Shown here in pieces: positions 24,887 to 33,873 of a stretch of DNA of 63,730 bases. Source of the stretch: Firmicutes bacterium UBA4882. Its GTDB lineage: Bacteria > Bacillota > UBA4882. The stretch is taken from assembly GCA_002399265.1 (NCBI GenBank), contig DHDG01000031.1, forward strand, positions 1 through 63,730, read 5' to 3'. The notes beneath the pieces were generated by a model. It was not told the DNA's origin. It saw only the letters and a program-made list of their open reading frames with translations, and ran no database searches. A program made the position numbers and the translations under genes. Position 1 is the first letter of the stretch, and every line of letters starts with the position of its first letter.

Positions 24887-25518
24887 GGCTTAAAATGAAG
24901 CAGCAAATCGGGGATTACATATCTAACCATGCCACTTATTTCATCGTGGCTACAGTCATGCTGGTCATGGGCATCGTCTTCGGCGCGCTGGCTGTCAAGA
25001 TCCTTAACCCGGGTCAACGCGGCGAACTTTGGCAGTACTTGGCGGCTTTCTTCGACAAGATGGATAGTCGTGAGACGATTGCTGCTCCAATTTTGCTTCG
25101 GAATTCGTTGCTTGGCCACTTTCGGACCTTGGCGCTAATTACGGTGCTGGGCTTGTCAGTAATCGGCTCTCCGCTGATTTTGCTTTTTCTTTTTACAAGG
25201 GGCTTTGTGATAGGGTTTTCAGTCGGTTTTCTGGTGGACCAGATAGTGTTCAAGGGAGTACTGTTATCCATAGTCGCCGTTTTACCCCAGAATTTCTTGA
25301 TTGTGCCTGCCTTGTTGCTCTCGAGCGTTGCCTGCCTGGACTTTTCGATCATTTTAGTACGGGGGCGTCTCAAAAATCGAGGTATGGACCGTCTCCATGA
25401 TCTGATGGCCACCGGTGGAGCAGTTTTGGTCTCCGGAATAATCCTGATACTGGCCAGTTTGATTGAAGCTTATATCAGCCCTGCTTTTTTATCGCTGTTC
25501 GGCAGATGGCTAATCTGA
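24877..25518 (+). CDS. spoIIM: Stage II sporulation protein M
   Basis: A polytopic membrane protein of 213 residues, part of the SpoIID-SpoIIM-SpoIIP complex that degrades septal peptidoglycan so that the mother-cell membrane can engulf the forespore. About five to six membrane segments are visible, beginning with FIVATVMLVMGIVFGAL, and the family loop FLFTRGFVIGFSVGFL is present. I start at GTG 24877, nine bases after GGAGG; ATG at 24895 lacks a ribosome binding site, and TTG at 24871 is too close. The Shine-Dalgarno and start lie in a terminator-like hairpin. Confidence 0.9.
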   Translation: MVFWLKMKQQIGDYISNHATYFIVATVMLVMGIVFGALAVKILNPGQRGELWQYLAAFFDKMDSRETIAAPILLRNSLLGHFRTLALITVLGLSVIGSPLILLFLFTRGFVIGFSVGFLVDQIVFKGVLLSIVAVLPQNFLIVPALLLSSVACLDFSIILVRGRLKNRGMDRLHDLMATGGAVLVSGIILILASLIEAYISPAFLSLFGRWLI

Positions 25519-25584
25519 TGTCATTAATTCGGTACTTTGCTAATAGGTTTTAACAATTATTAATTTAGCGGGGAGGGGACTGAT

Positions 25585-25701
25585 TTGATCGTAATTTCTC
25601 TTCCTGGACTCAAAAGGAAAGTGTGGCCGGTGCTTAGAGTTCTGCTATTCTGCGGACTGGCCGGCGTCGGGTTTGCACTTTTAAAAAGGCTTATTCATTA
25701 G
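25585..25701 (+). CDS. Small single-pass membrane protein between spoIIM and xerD
   Basis: A 38-codon frame (TTG start) preceded by GGGGAGGGG at ideal spacing. The product has a basic N-terminus (LKRKVWPVLR), one membrane helix (VLLFCGLAGVGFALL) and a basic tail KRLIH. In Bacillus a short membrane protein gene (yqzK, DUF4227) occupies the same place before xerD, so this is possibly its reduced counterpart; similarity is by position and topology only. A terminator follows 15 bases after the stop. Confidence 0.65.
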   Translation: MIVISLPGLKRKVWPVLRVLLFCGLAGVGFALLKRLIH

Positions 25702-25715
25702 GCTGGACCACCTGA

Positions 25716-25738
25716 CAGGCCGTTTGGGCCTGTTTTTT
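25716..25738 (+). terminator. Rho-independent terminator before xerD
   Basis: CAGGCC-GTTTG-GGCCTG followed by TTTTTT. Confidence 0.88.
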
Positions 25739-25838
25739 ATGATTCACTCCCAGAGATTAACGTGCACTTAAAAAAGGAAAAGGCGTCACATCAGCGAAAT
25801 ATGACTTAACTTTGGTAAGTTCGACAGGGAGTGGAAGA

Positions 25839-26723
25839 ATGCAAGCTTTGCTGCAAAATTTCCTTGCATATCTTGCGGTGGAAAGAGGGCTGGCAGATAA
25901 CACCATTCAGTCTTATGGCAGGGACCTCAAAAATTATGCTACCTATTTGGCAAACAAAAAAATGACGATCAATAGTGTTACTCAAACCTCAATCATATCC
26001 TACCTTTTGCACCTTCAGGGAAAGGGGCTTGCCACAGCCTCAGTTTCTCGCAATCTCGCTTCATTGAAATCCTTTTTTCATTTTCTCGTGCGAGAAAATG
26101 TGCTAAGCAGCGATCCAACGCTTAATCTTGAATCTCCGAAGCAACAGAAAAAATTGCCGCAGGTGCTGACGACCAATGAAGTATCTCAGTTGTTGTCAAT
26201 TCCAGATCTCAAAACCGTCGCCGGTCTGCGCGACAAGGCCATGCTGGAAATGTTATATGCCACTGGCTTGAGAGTATCGGAATTAACCGGTCTGGACTGC
26301 AAAGATGTGGATCTCGAATTTGGCTATGTAAAGTGCCTCGGAAAAGGTTCCAAAGAGCGCATTGTGCCATTAGGCTCAGTGGCCATCCGGGTTTTAAAGG
26401 ATTATCTGAAGCGCGGAAGGCCGGAGCTTGTTTCTGCTGCTGGATGCGAAGCGATTTTTCTGAATCACCATGGAAAGCGTTTAACCAGACAAGGTTTTTG
26501 GAAAATTATTAAAAAATACGCCGAGAGTCTGGGTACTGAGAAAACCATTACTCCGCATACTTTACGACATTCGTTTGCGACACACTTACTGGAAAACGGG
26601 GCGGACCTGCGGGCTGTTCAGGAAATGCTGGGACATGCTGACATTTCCACGACACAGATCTATACGCACTTAACTCGTAGTAGGCTGCGCAAGGTTTACG
26701 ACCAAACGCACCCGCGCGCCTGA
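25839..26723 (+). CDS. xerD: Site-specific tyrosine recombinase XerD
   Basis: Resolves chromosome dimers at dif sites, together with XerC and FtsK. The 294-residue length is normal. The N-terminal SAM-like domain (residues 1-90) is followed by the catalytic domain with Arg in ATGLRVSELTGL, Lys in GKGSKERIVP, HTLRHSFATHL, GHADISTTQIYTH and the nucleophilic Tyr in that last block. I start at ATG 25839, preceded by AGGGAGTGG; the frame extends upstream to 25812 without support. Synteny with deoB and spoIIM matches Bacillus. Confidence 0.93.
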   Translation: MQALLQNFLAYLAVERGLADNTIQSYGRDLKNYATYLANKKMTINSVTQTSIISYLLHLQGKGLATASVSRNLASLKSFFHFLVRENVLSSDPTLNLESPKQQKKLPQVLTTNEVSQLLSIPDLKTVAGLRDKAMLEMLYATGLRVSELTGLDCKDVDLEFGYVKCLGKGSKERIVPLGSVAIRVLKDYLKRGRPELVSAAGCEAIFLNHHGKRLTRQGFWKIIKKYAESLGTEKTITPHTLRHSFATHLLENGADLRAVQEMLGHADISTTQIYTHLTRSRLRKVYDQTHPRA

Positions 26724-26728
26724 CGTGA

Positions 26729-26801
26729 CACAAAGGGACGGTTCTTTTGTGTCACAAAGGAGTCAAAAACACAAGGGACACAAAAGAACCGTCCCTTTGT
26801 G
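26729..26801. repeat. Long perfect inverted repeat (25-bp arms), MITE/REP-like
   Basis: Arms at 26729-26753 and 26777-26801 are exact reverse complements; each contains AAAGGGACGGTTCTTTTGTG or its complement, with a 23-base loop that repeats pieces of the arm (ACAAAGG, ACACAAGG). It starts five bases after the xerD stop and ends just before the deoB ribosome binding site. Similar GGGACGGTTCT repeats are, to my knowledge, widespread in anaerobic Firmicutes. As RNA it would form a very stable stem between xerD and deoB. Confidence 0.85.
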
Positions 26802-26822
26802 CTATTTGAGGGGGTCGACACG

Positions 26823-28004
26823 GTGATGATTGACAGAGTTTTTCTAATTGTGCTTGACGGCGTAGGTATCGGCGAGCTTCCGGATGCACAGCGCTATGGC
26901 GATATCGGCAGCGATACCATCCGAAATACTGCTCGGGCGGTCGGCGGCTTAAACTTGCCGGTGCTGGAAAGCTTTGGCCTTGGTTGTTTAGGCGACATTG
27001 AAGGGGTGCCTTGTACGGCGAACCCGGTGGCGTCCTATGGGCGCATGGCTGAGAGGTCCCCCGGGAAGGATACGACTACTGGACATTGGGAAATTGCCGG
27101 GCTCATCCTGGATCAGCCTTTTCCGGTTTATCCGAAAGGTTTTCCAGAGGATTTACTTGCCAAATTTACTAGCGTAATCGGCCGCGAGATCATTGGCAAT
27201 GAGGTCGCCTCTGGCACAGAGATTATCATGCGTCTAGGCGATGAGCATGTCAAAACTGGCAAACCGATTGTTTACACTTCAGCGGATAGTGTATTTCAGA
27301 TCGCGGCCCACGAAGATGTTATCACGGTGGATGAACTCTATAAAATCAGTGCGATGGCGAGAGCGCTGCTGACTGGCGAACATGCTGTCGGAAGGGTTAT
27401 TGCACGGCCATTTTCCGGCTCTTCCGGAAATTATGCGCGCACTGCGCGCCGCAAGGACTTTTCATTAACTCCTATCGCGGAAACCATGCTTGATCGGCTG
27501 TGTACCCGCGGGTTTGAAGTATATGGGATTGGGAAAATCGACGACATCTTTGCCAACAGAGGGCTGACTGGGTCGAATCATACTACCGACAACGCTGCGA
27601 CCTTACAGGCTATTCTGGAACGTACTGCGGTGGATTTTAAGGGCTTGGTTTTTGCGAATTGCATTGATTTTGACATGCTTTACGGTCATCGCAATGATTA
27701 TCGGGGATTTGCCCAAGCTTTGGAACGAGTGGATGCGGAGTTGCTAAAAATTCAGCAAGCCTTAACGCCACGGGATTTAATGATCATCACCGCCGATCAC
27801 GGTGTTGATCCGACCACTCCCAGCACAGATCATTCGCGCGAACATGTGCCGCTACTAGCCTATTGCTCTGGAGTCCCTGGGGTTAACCTGGGCACCAGAA
27901 ACAGCTTTGGCGATATTGCCGCTACAATAATGGAATTGTTTGGTGTCGGGCCATGGCCGGTCGGCGAATCGTTTGCCAATGTGTTTCAGCATCATAAGGG
28001 GTGA
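26823..28004 (+). CDS. deoB: Phosphopentomutase
   Basis: Interconverts (deoxy)ribose 1- and 5-phosphate using Mn ions, feeding pentose from nucleosides into central metabolism. 393 residues, alkaline-phosphatase superfamily: metal-binding LDGVGIGELPDA at the N-terminus, the phosphorylated Thr in GKDTTTGHWE, and DFDMLYGHRND plus ITADHGVDPTTPSTDHSREHVP at the C-terminus. The start is GTG 26823 (or ATG 26826) after GAGGGGG; the frame extends into the inverted repeat but without a ribosome binding site. Its stop overlaps the leader of the following phosphorylase gene. Confidence 0.95.
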   Translation: MMIDRVFLIVLDGVGIGELPDAQRYGDIGSDTIRNTARAVGGLNLPVLESFGLGCLGDIEGVPCTANPVASYGRMAERSPGKDTTTGHWEIAGLILDQPFPVYPKGFPEDLLAKFTSVIGREIIGNEVASGTEIIMRLGDEHVKTGKPIVYTSADSVFQIAAHEDVITVDELYKISAMARALLTGEHAVGRVIARPFSGSSGNYARTARRKDFSLTPIAETMLDRLCTRGFEVYGIGKIDDIFANRGLTGSNHTTDNAATLQAILERTAVDFKGLVFANCIDFDMLYGHRNDYRGFAQALERVDAELLKIQQALTPRDLMIITADHGVDPTTPSTDHSREHVPLLAYCSGVPGVNLGTRNSFGDIAATIMELFGVGPWPVGESFANVFQHHKG

Positions 28005-28009
28005 TTAGG

Positions 28010-29317
28010 ATGCGTGCATATGAATTTATCCTGGCCAAGAGAATGGGGCGGACCCATACTGCGGCAGAGATTGTTGATTTTATTAATGGCTATGTGGACG
28101 GTCGTATTTCGGATGCGCAAGCCGCCGCATGGTGTATGGCGGTCTATTTTAATAAACTATCATGCGCCGAGATGGCGGCCCTCACCAAAGCGATGGTTGA
28201 GTCCGGAGACCGCATTGATTTAGGTGCCATTAAAGGGATCAAAGTTGATAAACATAGCACCGGCGGCGTTGGTGATAAAACCACACTGGTCCTCGGCCCT
28301 ATGATTGCCGCGATTGGCTTGCCATTTGCCAAAATGTCGGGGCGAGGTTTGGGGCATACCGGCGGAACGCTTGATAAACTAGAGTCCATTCCCGGAATGA
28401 CTGTGGAAATGGATCGCGCCCGTTTCGTCAGGCAGGTTGATAAAGTCGGGCTGGCGGTTGTTGGGCAGACTGGCAATCTTGTACCGGCCGACAAGAAACT
28501 TTATGCTTTGAGAGATGAAACTGCCACTGTGGAAGAAACCGGACTGATTGCCGCCAGCATTATGAGCAAAAAGATTGCTGCCGGGGCAGATGCCATTGTG
28601 CTCGATGTTAAATGCGGGCGAGGCGCTTTTATGGGTACACTACCTGAAGCCCGGAACCTTGCCGAAGCCATGGTTCATATCGGTAATTCATTTGGCCGCA
28701 AGACCGCAGCCATTATTAGCAGCATGGATCAGCCGCTCGGCAGAGCGATTGGCAATGCGCTGGAAGTAAGAGAAGCAATTGAGACTCTTACTGGCGGTGG
28801 ACCGGAGGATTTGCGGGAATTATGTCTGGTACTGGGCTCGAAAATGGCTGTCCTGGGCGGAATCTGTCACGAACTTGCTGAGGCACGATTATTACTGGAA
28901 AAGACACTGAATAGCGGAACGGCTTTTGAAAAGCTGCGCCTGCTTGTGCAAGAGCAGGGCGGAGATGTGAAGGTGATTGATCATCCGGAATGGTTGCCGA
29001 GTGCGGCTCGCCTGGAAGAAGTTCTGGCACCTGTCTCCGGCACAGTAAAGGCCATTGATAGTCTTGCGCTGGGCCTTTCCGGTATGGCTTTGGGTTCCGG
29101 GAGGGAGCGCAAGGAAGACGCCATCGATTATGCTGTTGGGATTGTAATCAACAAAAAAGCTGGTCAGAAGGTTAATCGAGGCGATTCATTGGCTACTTTG
29201 CATTATAATAGCGATGCCAGATTGGAAGCGGCTCGTGCCCGTGTTTTGGAAGCATTCCAAGTCACGCAGGAACCCGATGTGGCTGAACCGCCCCTGATTC
29301 TCGGCACCGTTGAATAA
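28010..29317 (+). CDS. pdp: Pyrimidine-nucleoside (thymidine) phosphorylase
   Basis: Phosphorolyses uridine and thymidine to base and (deoxy)ribose 1-phosphate, the substrate of the deoB product just upstream. The 435-residue protein has the signature KHSTGGVGDKTT, SGRGLGHTGGTLDKLESIPG and MSKKIAAGADAIVLDVKCG, and a C-terminal lipoyl-like domain (HYNSDAR). The start ATG 28010 follows AAGGGGTGATTAGG, five bases after the deoB stop, so both are translated from one message. I cannot separate thymidine-only from broad-pyrimidine specificity. A terminator follows immediately. Confidence 0.93.
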   Translation: MRAYEFILAKRMGRTHTAAEIVDFINGYVDGRISDAQAAAWCMAVYFNKLSCAEMAALTKAMVESGDRIDLGAIKGIKVDKHSTGGVGDKTTLVLGPMIAAIGLPFAKMSGRGLGHTGGTLDKLESIPGMTVEMDRARFVRQVDKVGLAVVGQTGNLVPADKKLYALRDETATVEETGLIAASIMSKKIAAGADAIVLDVKCGRGAFMGTLPEARNLAEAMVHIGNSFGRKTAAIISSMDQPLGRAIGNALEVREAIETLTGGGPEDLRELCLVLGSKMAVLGGICHELAEARLLLEKTLNSGTAFEKLRLLVQEQGGDVKVIDHPEWLPSAARLEEVLAPVSGTVKAIDSLALGLSGMALGSGRERKEDAIDYAVGIVINKKAGQKVNRGDSLATLHYNSDARLEAARARVLEAFQVTQEPDVAEPPLILGTVE

Positions 29318-29322
29318 CGCAG

Positions 29323-29344
29323 ACCGCCCTACGGGGCGGTTTTT
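29323..29344 (+). terminator. Rho-independent terminator of the deoB-pdp unit
   Basis: ACCGCCC-TACG-GGGCGGT followed by TTTT, five bases after the stop codon. Confidence 0.9.
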
Positions 29345-29459
29345 CTATTGGATGCGAAAAAACATTAATCGTAATATGAAGGGAAAGGGACAAAAGAAAA
29401 GAAGTGAGGAATTTAGGTTGGTTTTTGTTTCTAATAATAAATCATGCCGGAGGTGCACG

Positions 29460-31127
29460 ATGAAGAGCGACATTCAGATTTCACAAGAAGCCAAAATGCA
29501 GCACATTGAGGAAATTGCCTCCAAAGTAGAAATTGACGCCGACTATCTTGACCTTTACGGGAAATACAAGGCCAAGGTGAATTTGGGCTTAGCGGATCGG
29601 CTACGCTCAAAACCGGATGGCAAACTGATTTTCGTGACTGCGATGACGCCTACTGCGGCGGGCGAGGGCAAGACCACTACGGTAGTTGGTTTGACCCAGG
29701 CATTAGGTAAGCTTGGGAAAAAAGTGATGTGTTGTCTGCGCGAGCCGTCACTGGGCCCGACGTTTGGTATGAAAGGTGGCGCTGCTGGCGGCGGCTATTC
29801 TCAGGTGGTTCCGATGGAGGATATTAATCTACATTTTACTGGTGATATTCATGCGGTCGGCATGGCCAACAATCTGCTGGCGGCCATGATTGATAATCAC
29901 ATTGCCGCCGGCAATCAGTCCGACATTGATGAACGCCGTATTGTCTGGAAACGCGCCATTGATGTCAATGATCGCCAACTACGGCAGATCGTTACCGGCC
30001 TTGGCGGGCGCACTAATGGCATTTTGACGGAATCCGGATTTGAGATCACAGCCGCTTCCGAAGTAATGGCGGTGCTATGTCTGAGCCGCAGTATTGCTGA
30101 TCTAAAGCTTCGCCTTGGTCGTATGATCGCCGCTCATAACAAAAAAGGGCTGCCCGTGACAGCCGGTGACTTAAATGCCGCCGGTGCAATGGCCATCCTG
30201 CTCAAGGATGCTCTGAAGCCTAATCTGGTACAGACACTGGAAGGGCAACCCGCCTTTATCCATGGCGGTCCCTTTGCCAATATTGCTCACGGCAATAATT
30301 CCGTCATCGCCACCAAGACGGCACTTAAGTTGAGCGACTATGTAATCACCGAAGGCGGATTTGCCTCCGAACTGGGAGCAGAGAAGTTTTTTGATATAGT
30401 TTGCCCGTTAGGCAATATTAGGCCTGCGGCGGCGGTTCTGGTAGTATCGGTGCGGGCACTGAAGCTGCAGGGTGGCGCATCCCGCAAAAATCTATCCGCC
30501 GTGAATTTGGACTCTCTGGAGAGAGGCTTTGCCAATATGCGCAAACATCTTGATAATTTAAAGGCTTTCGGGGTGCCGGCGGTGGTGGCAATTAACCGTT
30601 TTTCCGACGATAGTGTGCAGGAATTGGACGCCATTATTGCAGAATGCAATCGCTTGGGTGTTCTAAGCGCCGTGTCGGAAGTGGTCGCACAAGGCGGACA
30701 GGGCGGACTTGATTTAGCAGAGAAAGTTCTGACCGCCTGCGAAAAGGAGAGTCATTTTGCCCCGCTGTTTTCAGGTGGTGAAACCATCAGTGGTCGTTTG
30801 GATACGCTGGCGAAGCGCCTTTATGGCGGAGTGGGGGTCGAGTTATTGCCGCTGGCGGAGACGCAGTTGGAGAAGATTGACGCCATGGGCTATGGCCACC
30901 TACCGGTCTGCGTAGCAAAAACCCAGTATTCCCTGTCCGACAATCCGGCGCTGTCAGGTGCTCCGACAGGCTGGACACTCAAAGTGCGGGAATTAAAAGT
31001 ATCAGCCGGAGCGGGATTTGTTGTGGCCTTGGCTGGTAACATCATGACCCTGCCTGGGCTGCCCAAAGAACCTGCGGCTGCGCAAATGGATATTAACGGA
31101 GAAGGACTCGTGTCCGGGTTGTCCTAA
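29460..31127 (+). CDS. fhs: Formate-tetrahydrofolate ligase
   Basis: ATP-dependent activation of formate to 10-formyl-THF, a key step of acetogenesis and of formate/purine metabolism. The start ATG at 29460 follows CCGGAGG and yields the standard 555 residues. Motifs: the P-loop-like TAAGEGKTTTVVGL, REPSLGPTFGMKGGAAGGGYSQV, LTESGFEITAASEVMAVLCL, and GGPFANIAHGNNS. Transcribed after its own leader, following the pdp terminator. With folD it indicates a working folate one-carbon branch; the carbon-monoxide dehydrogenase/acetyl-CoA synthase genes are not in this window, so acetogenesis is not proven. Confidence 0.96.
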   Translation: MKSDIQISQEAKMQHIEEIASKVEIDADYLDLYGKYKAKVNLGLADRLRSKPDGKLIFVTAMTPTAAGEGKTTTVVGLTQALGKLGKKVMCCLREPSLGPTFGMKGGAAGGGYSQVVPMEDINLHFTGDIHAVGMANNLLAAMIDNHIAAGNQSDIDERRIVWKRAIDVNDRQLRQIVTGLGGRTNGILTESGFEITAASEVMAVLCLSRSIADLKLRLGRMIAAHNKKGLPVTAGDLNAAGAMAILLKDALKPNLVQTLEGQPAFIHGGPFANIAHGNNSVIATKTALKLSDYVITEGGFASELGAEKFFDIVCPLGNIRPAAAVLVVSVRALKLQGGASRKNLSAVNLDSLERGFANMRKHLDNLKAFGVPAVVAINRFSDDSVQELDAIIAECNRLGVLSAVSEVVAQGGQGGLDLAEKVLTACEKESHFAPLFSGGETISGRLDTLAKRLYGGVGVELLPLAETQLEKIDAMGYGHLPVCVAKTQYSLSDNPALSGAPTGWTLKVRELKVSAGAGFVVALAGNIMTLPGLPKEPAAAQMDINGEGLVSGLS

Positions 31128-31212
31128 CGCTTTTCCGGGCTGTCTTAGCGTTCTACTGAGGAAGATTTGGAATACAATTAATCAGAGTCCTGCTGCGGAG
31201 GGAGGCTTCAGC

Positions 31213-31485
31213 TTGCTGGTACGTTCTTCTGAACTGCGGTCGCGTGAAGTGGTAAATATCAGTGACGGGCGCAGGCTCGGCCTGATCAATGATTTTGAGA
31301 TCGATATGTCTACCGGCCAAATAATGGCGGTAGTCGTACCTGGACCTTCAAAGCTGATTCGAATTTTCACACGCAGTGAAGACATGGTGATACCCTGGGA
31401 GAGAATCATCAAGATCGGTATTGATGTCATCCTGGTCGAAGCTCTCAACGGTAATCTGGAGCAACATAAAGGCAATCTGATATGA
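31213..31485 (+). CDS. YlmC/YmxH family PRC-barrel protein
   Basis: A 90-residue sporulation-associated small protein with one PRC-barrel-like beta domain: VNISDGRRLGLINDFEIDMSTG at the N-terminal half and the family ending IPWERIIKIGIDVILVE. Members (YlmC, YmxH) are widespread in spore formers; ylmC is expressed in the forespore or mother cell in Bacillus, with no clear function. The start is TTG at 31213 after GGAGGGAGG. In Bacillus ymxH lies near pnp, so this copy is displaced. Followed by a long terminator. Confidence 0.88.
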   Translation: MLVRSSELRSREVVNISDGRRLGLINDFEIDMSTGQIMAVVVPGPSKLIRIFTRSEDMVIPWERIIKIGIDVILVEALNGNLEQHKGNLI

Positions 31486-31516
31486 AGTAGTTTGCAGCAT
31501 TTCGACTGGTAGTTTG

Positions 31517-31566
31517 AGCCGCAGGCGAGTTTGAGTTCAGCTCAGACTGCGCCCGCGGCTTTTTTT
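31517..31566 (+). terminator. Long rho-independent terminator
   Basis: An extended stem (AGCCGC, then GGCG and AGTTTGAG, paired with CTCAGACT, CGCC and GCGGCT with small bulges) followed by TTTTTT. Confidence 0.85.
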
Positions 31567-31640
31567 GCATTTTTGGAGGGAAAGTAACGCTGAAGGTTGA
31601 ATGAATTTAGTTGAACTAAATTGCGAAGCGAGGGGAATTC

Positions 31641-32321
31641 ATGAACAATGTTGTCGGCGTCATACAAGCGCTGCTGTTTACCAATTTAATGCTCTTTACT
31701 ATGTTCTCCATTTTATCCTTTTTGATCAATACCTTTGGCAGGCTGAGGGCCCGCTCCAAAGCCAGCACCCCTCTTTTCGAATGGCGCCCGACCGGCCGGG
31801 AATGGCGTACCTACCTTAAGGGTAAAAGCCGCTCATATTTGCTGAGCTTCCTGCTGTTTCTGGCTATTTTCGTGGTTTTGTCGGCATTGTTTGGCGGCAA
31901 AGAAGGAAGTATCTGGTCGAGTCTCACGATGGTGGCCTCCCTGATTCCAGGAGTCGTCTTCTATGTACTCGCCGTAATTTTATCTCCAAACAAGTATACC
32001 ATTTACCCGGAAGGCATCACCTCTTTTGGCTGGCTTTACTACAACACCAGCCGCAAAGGCGAGGTAATCACAGAAGCCAAGGTGGGCTTTCAACCTTGGA
32101 CCAAATTCAGCGGTTACCAATGGGACGGAGATATTTTGCTACTCAAGACGCAATTTGCTTTTACCGAAATAGTTGCCGGACAGCACAAGGGGCGCGTGCG
32201 CGATCTGTTACGGGAATGTCTTAAAGAAGCTTCTAAAAGCAAACAGCGCTCCAATAAACAGCAAAAAATCGAGAGCGATCAGGTCAATTCCGATACAGGT
32301 AATTCAGATCAGAAATCCTGA
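31641..32321 (+). CDS. Membrane protein of unknown function
   Basis: A 226-residue protein I do not recognise. Three membrane helices are likely (about residues 8-32, 68-88 and 95-117), then a soluble domain with TIYPEGITSFGWLYYNTS and WDGDILLLKTQFAF, reminiscent of the small beta domains that follow membrane helices in DUF5673-like or PH-like bacterial proteins (weak resemblance). The C-terminal 30 residues are a polar Ser/Lys/Gln tail. The ATG follows GCGAGGGG. glpK starts 13 bases after its stop, so they are probably one transcript. Confidence 0.7.
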   Translation: MNNVVGVIQALLFTNLMLFTMFSILSFLINTFGRLRARSKASTPLFEWRPTGREWRTYLKGKSRSYLLSFLLFLAIFVVLSALFGGKEGSIWSSLTMVASLIPGVVFYVLAVILSPNKYTIYPEGITSFGWLYYNTSRKGEVITEAKVGFQPWTKFSGYQWDGDILLLKTQFAFTEIVAGQHKGRVRDLLRECLKEASKSKQRSNKQQKIESDQVNSDTGNSDQKS

Positions 32322-32334
32322 GAGGTGAGCTTTG

Positions 32335-33834
32335 ATGGATTCTTATATCTTGGCCATTGATCAGGGGACGACCGGTACTACAGTGATCCTTTTTGATACT
32401 TCCTGCAAAATGATTGCCAGATCTTATCAGGAAATCAAGCAGTATTATCCCGAACCTGGCTGGGTGGAACATGATCCGGAAGAGATCTGGCGCAGCGTTA
32501 CGGTGGCAATTGCTGACACGATCGCGGAGGCGGGCATCGAAGCACGACAGATTATCGCTTTGGGTATCACTAATCAGCGCGAAACGACGCTGCTTTGGAA
32601 TAAGGATACCGGAAAACCTTATTGTCGTGCCATTGTCTGGCAATGCCGGCGCACAACCCCGATCTGCGAGCAGTTGAAAAAAATGGGTTTGGCTAATGAT
32701 GTCTCGCAGCGGACAGGCCTGATTATCGACCCCTATTTTTCCGGAACTAAGCTGCAATGGATTTTGGACCACAATGACACTGCCCGCAGCGATGCCAACC
32801 AAGGGAAAGCTTTATTTGGCACGGTGGATTCCTGGCTTATTTGGAAACTAACCGGAGGGCAAGTGCACGCCACCGACTATTCCAACGCTTCGCGTACCAT
32901 GCTGATGAATTTGCGGGGCGAGTGGGACGACGGCTTACTCAAGTGTTTACGCATTCCGAAAAGCGTTTTGCCGGAGCTGCGGGATTCGATCGGATGTTTC
33001 GGCAAGACCGTTCAAAACGGGGCTATTCCTGCCGGAATTCCGATTTGCGGCGTAGCCGGTGATCAGCAGGCGGCTTTATTTGGGCAGAATTGCTTTGAGC
33101 CTGGCACTGCCAAAAACACTTATGGCACAGGTTGTTTTATCCTGATGAATACCGGAGAAAAGCCGGTCGCTTCGTCTAAACTGCTGAGCACAGTCGCATG
33201 GGGCCGAAACGGCAAACTTACTTATGCGCTGGAAGGCAGTGTTTTCACCGCTGGCGCGGCAATCAAGTGGCTGCGGGATGGTCTGCGGATTATCACCAGT
33301 GCGGCGGATTCGGAATTCATCGCCAAAGAAGTACCCGATTCCGGCGGCGTCTATTTTGTTCCCGCCTTTGTGGGCCTGGGCGCTCCCTACTGGGACGCGG
33401 ATGCCAGAGGAACTATTGTTGGGATTACACAAGGCACCGATTACCGACATATTATTCGTTCCGCTCTGGAGGCGATTGCCTATCAATCCAGAGATGTCTT
33501 TGATGTGATGGTTGCGGATTCCGGAGTGCCTCTCAAACATCTGCGAGTGGATGGAGGCGCTTCCGCCAATAATTTCCTGATGCAGTTCCAAGCTGATATT
33601 CTTGATATTGTCGTCGAACGTCCCGCGCTTGTGGAAACCACTGCCCAAGGTGCCGCTTTCATGGCTGGGATGGGTGCCGGAGTTTTTAAAGATTATAAGG
33701 ATATCGTGGCAGGATGGCATTCCGACAGGATTTTTTCTCCCCGCATGAATTCGCACGAACGGGAGAAACTTTATGCTGACTGGCACGCGGCCGTTGCCAG
33801 GGTATTATCATCGCAATCGTCCTGGGGCATATGA
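32335..33834 (+). CDS. glpK: Glycerol kinase
   Basis: Phosphorylates glycerol to glycerol 3-phosphate. The 499-residue FGGY-family protein has the N-terminal phosphate-binding DQGTTGTT, NQRETTLLWNKDTG, the WKLTGG block, GDQQAALFGQ, GTGCFILMNTG, LRVDGGASANNFLMQ and the family's closing AAFMAG segment. ATG 32335 follows GAGGTGAG; the preceding TTG in frame is less likely. No facilitator (glpF) or glycerol 3-phosphate dehydrogenase gene is adjacent, which is unusual; the role may be lipid precursor supply or glycerol scavenging. Confidence 0.95.
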   Translation: MDSYILAIDQGTTGTTVILFDTSCKMIARSYQEIKQYYPEPGWVEHDPEEIWRSVTVAIADTIAEAGIEARQIIALGITNQRETTLLWNKDTGKPYCRAIVWQCRRTTPICEQLKKMGLANDVSQRTGLIIDPYFSGTKLQWILDHNDTARSDANQGKALFGTVDSWLIWKLTGGQVHATDYSNASRTMLMNLRGEWDDGLLKCLRIPKSVLPELRDSIGCFGKTVQNGAIPAGIPICGVAGDQQAALFGQNCFEPGTAKNTYGTGCFILMNTGEKPVASSKLLSTVAWGRNGKLTYALEGSVFTAGAAIKWLRDGLRIITSAADSEFIAKEVPDSGGVYFVPAFVGLGAPYWDADARGTIVGITQGTDYRHIIRSALEAIAYQSRDVFDVMVADSGVPLKHLRVDGGASANNFLMQFQADILDIVVERPALVETTAQGAAFMAGMGAGVFKDYKDIVAGWHSDRIFSPRMNSHEREKLYADWHAAVARVLSSQSSWGI

Positions 33835-33873
33835 GGCATATCAGAGTGAGCGTTTGAGTTTCAGGAGGCAGCA

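Noticed and set aside
26729..26801. Inverted repeat considered as ends of an insertion sequence
   Set aside because: The arms enclose only 23 bases and there is no transposase; kept as a MITE/REP-like repeat.
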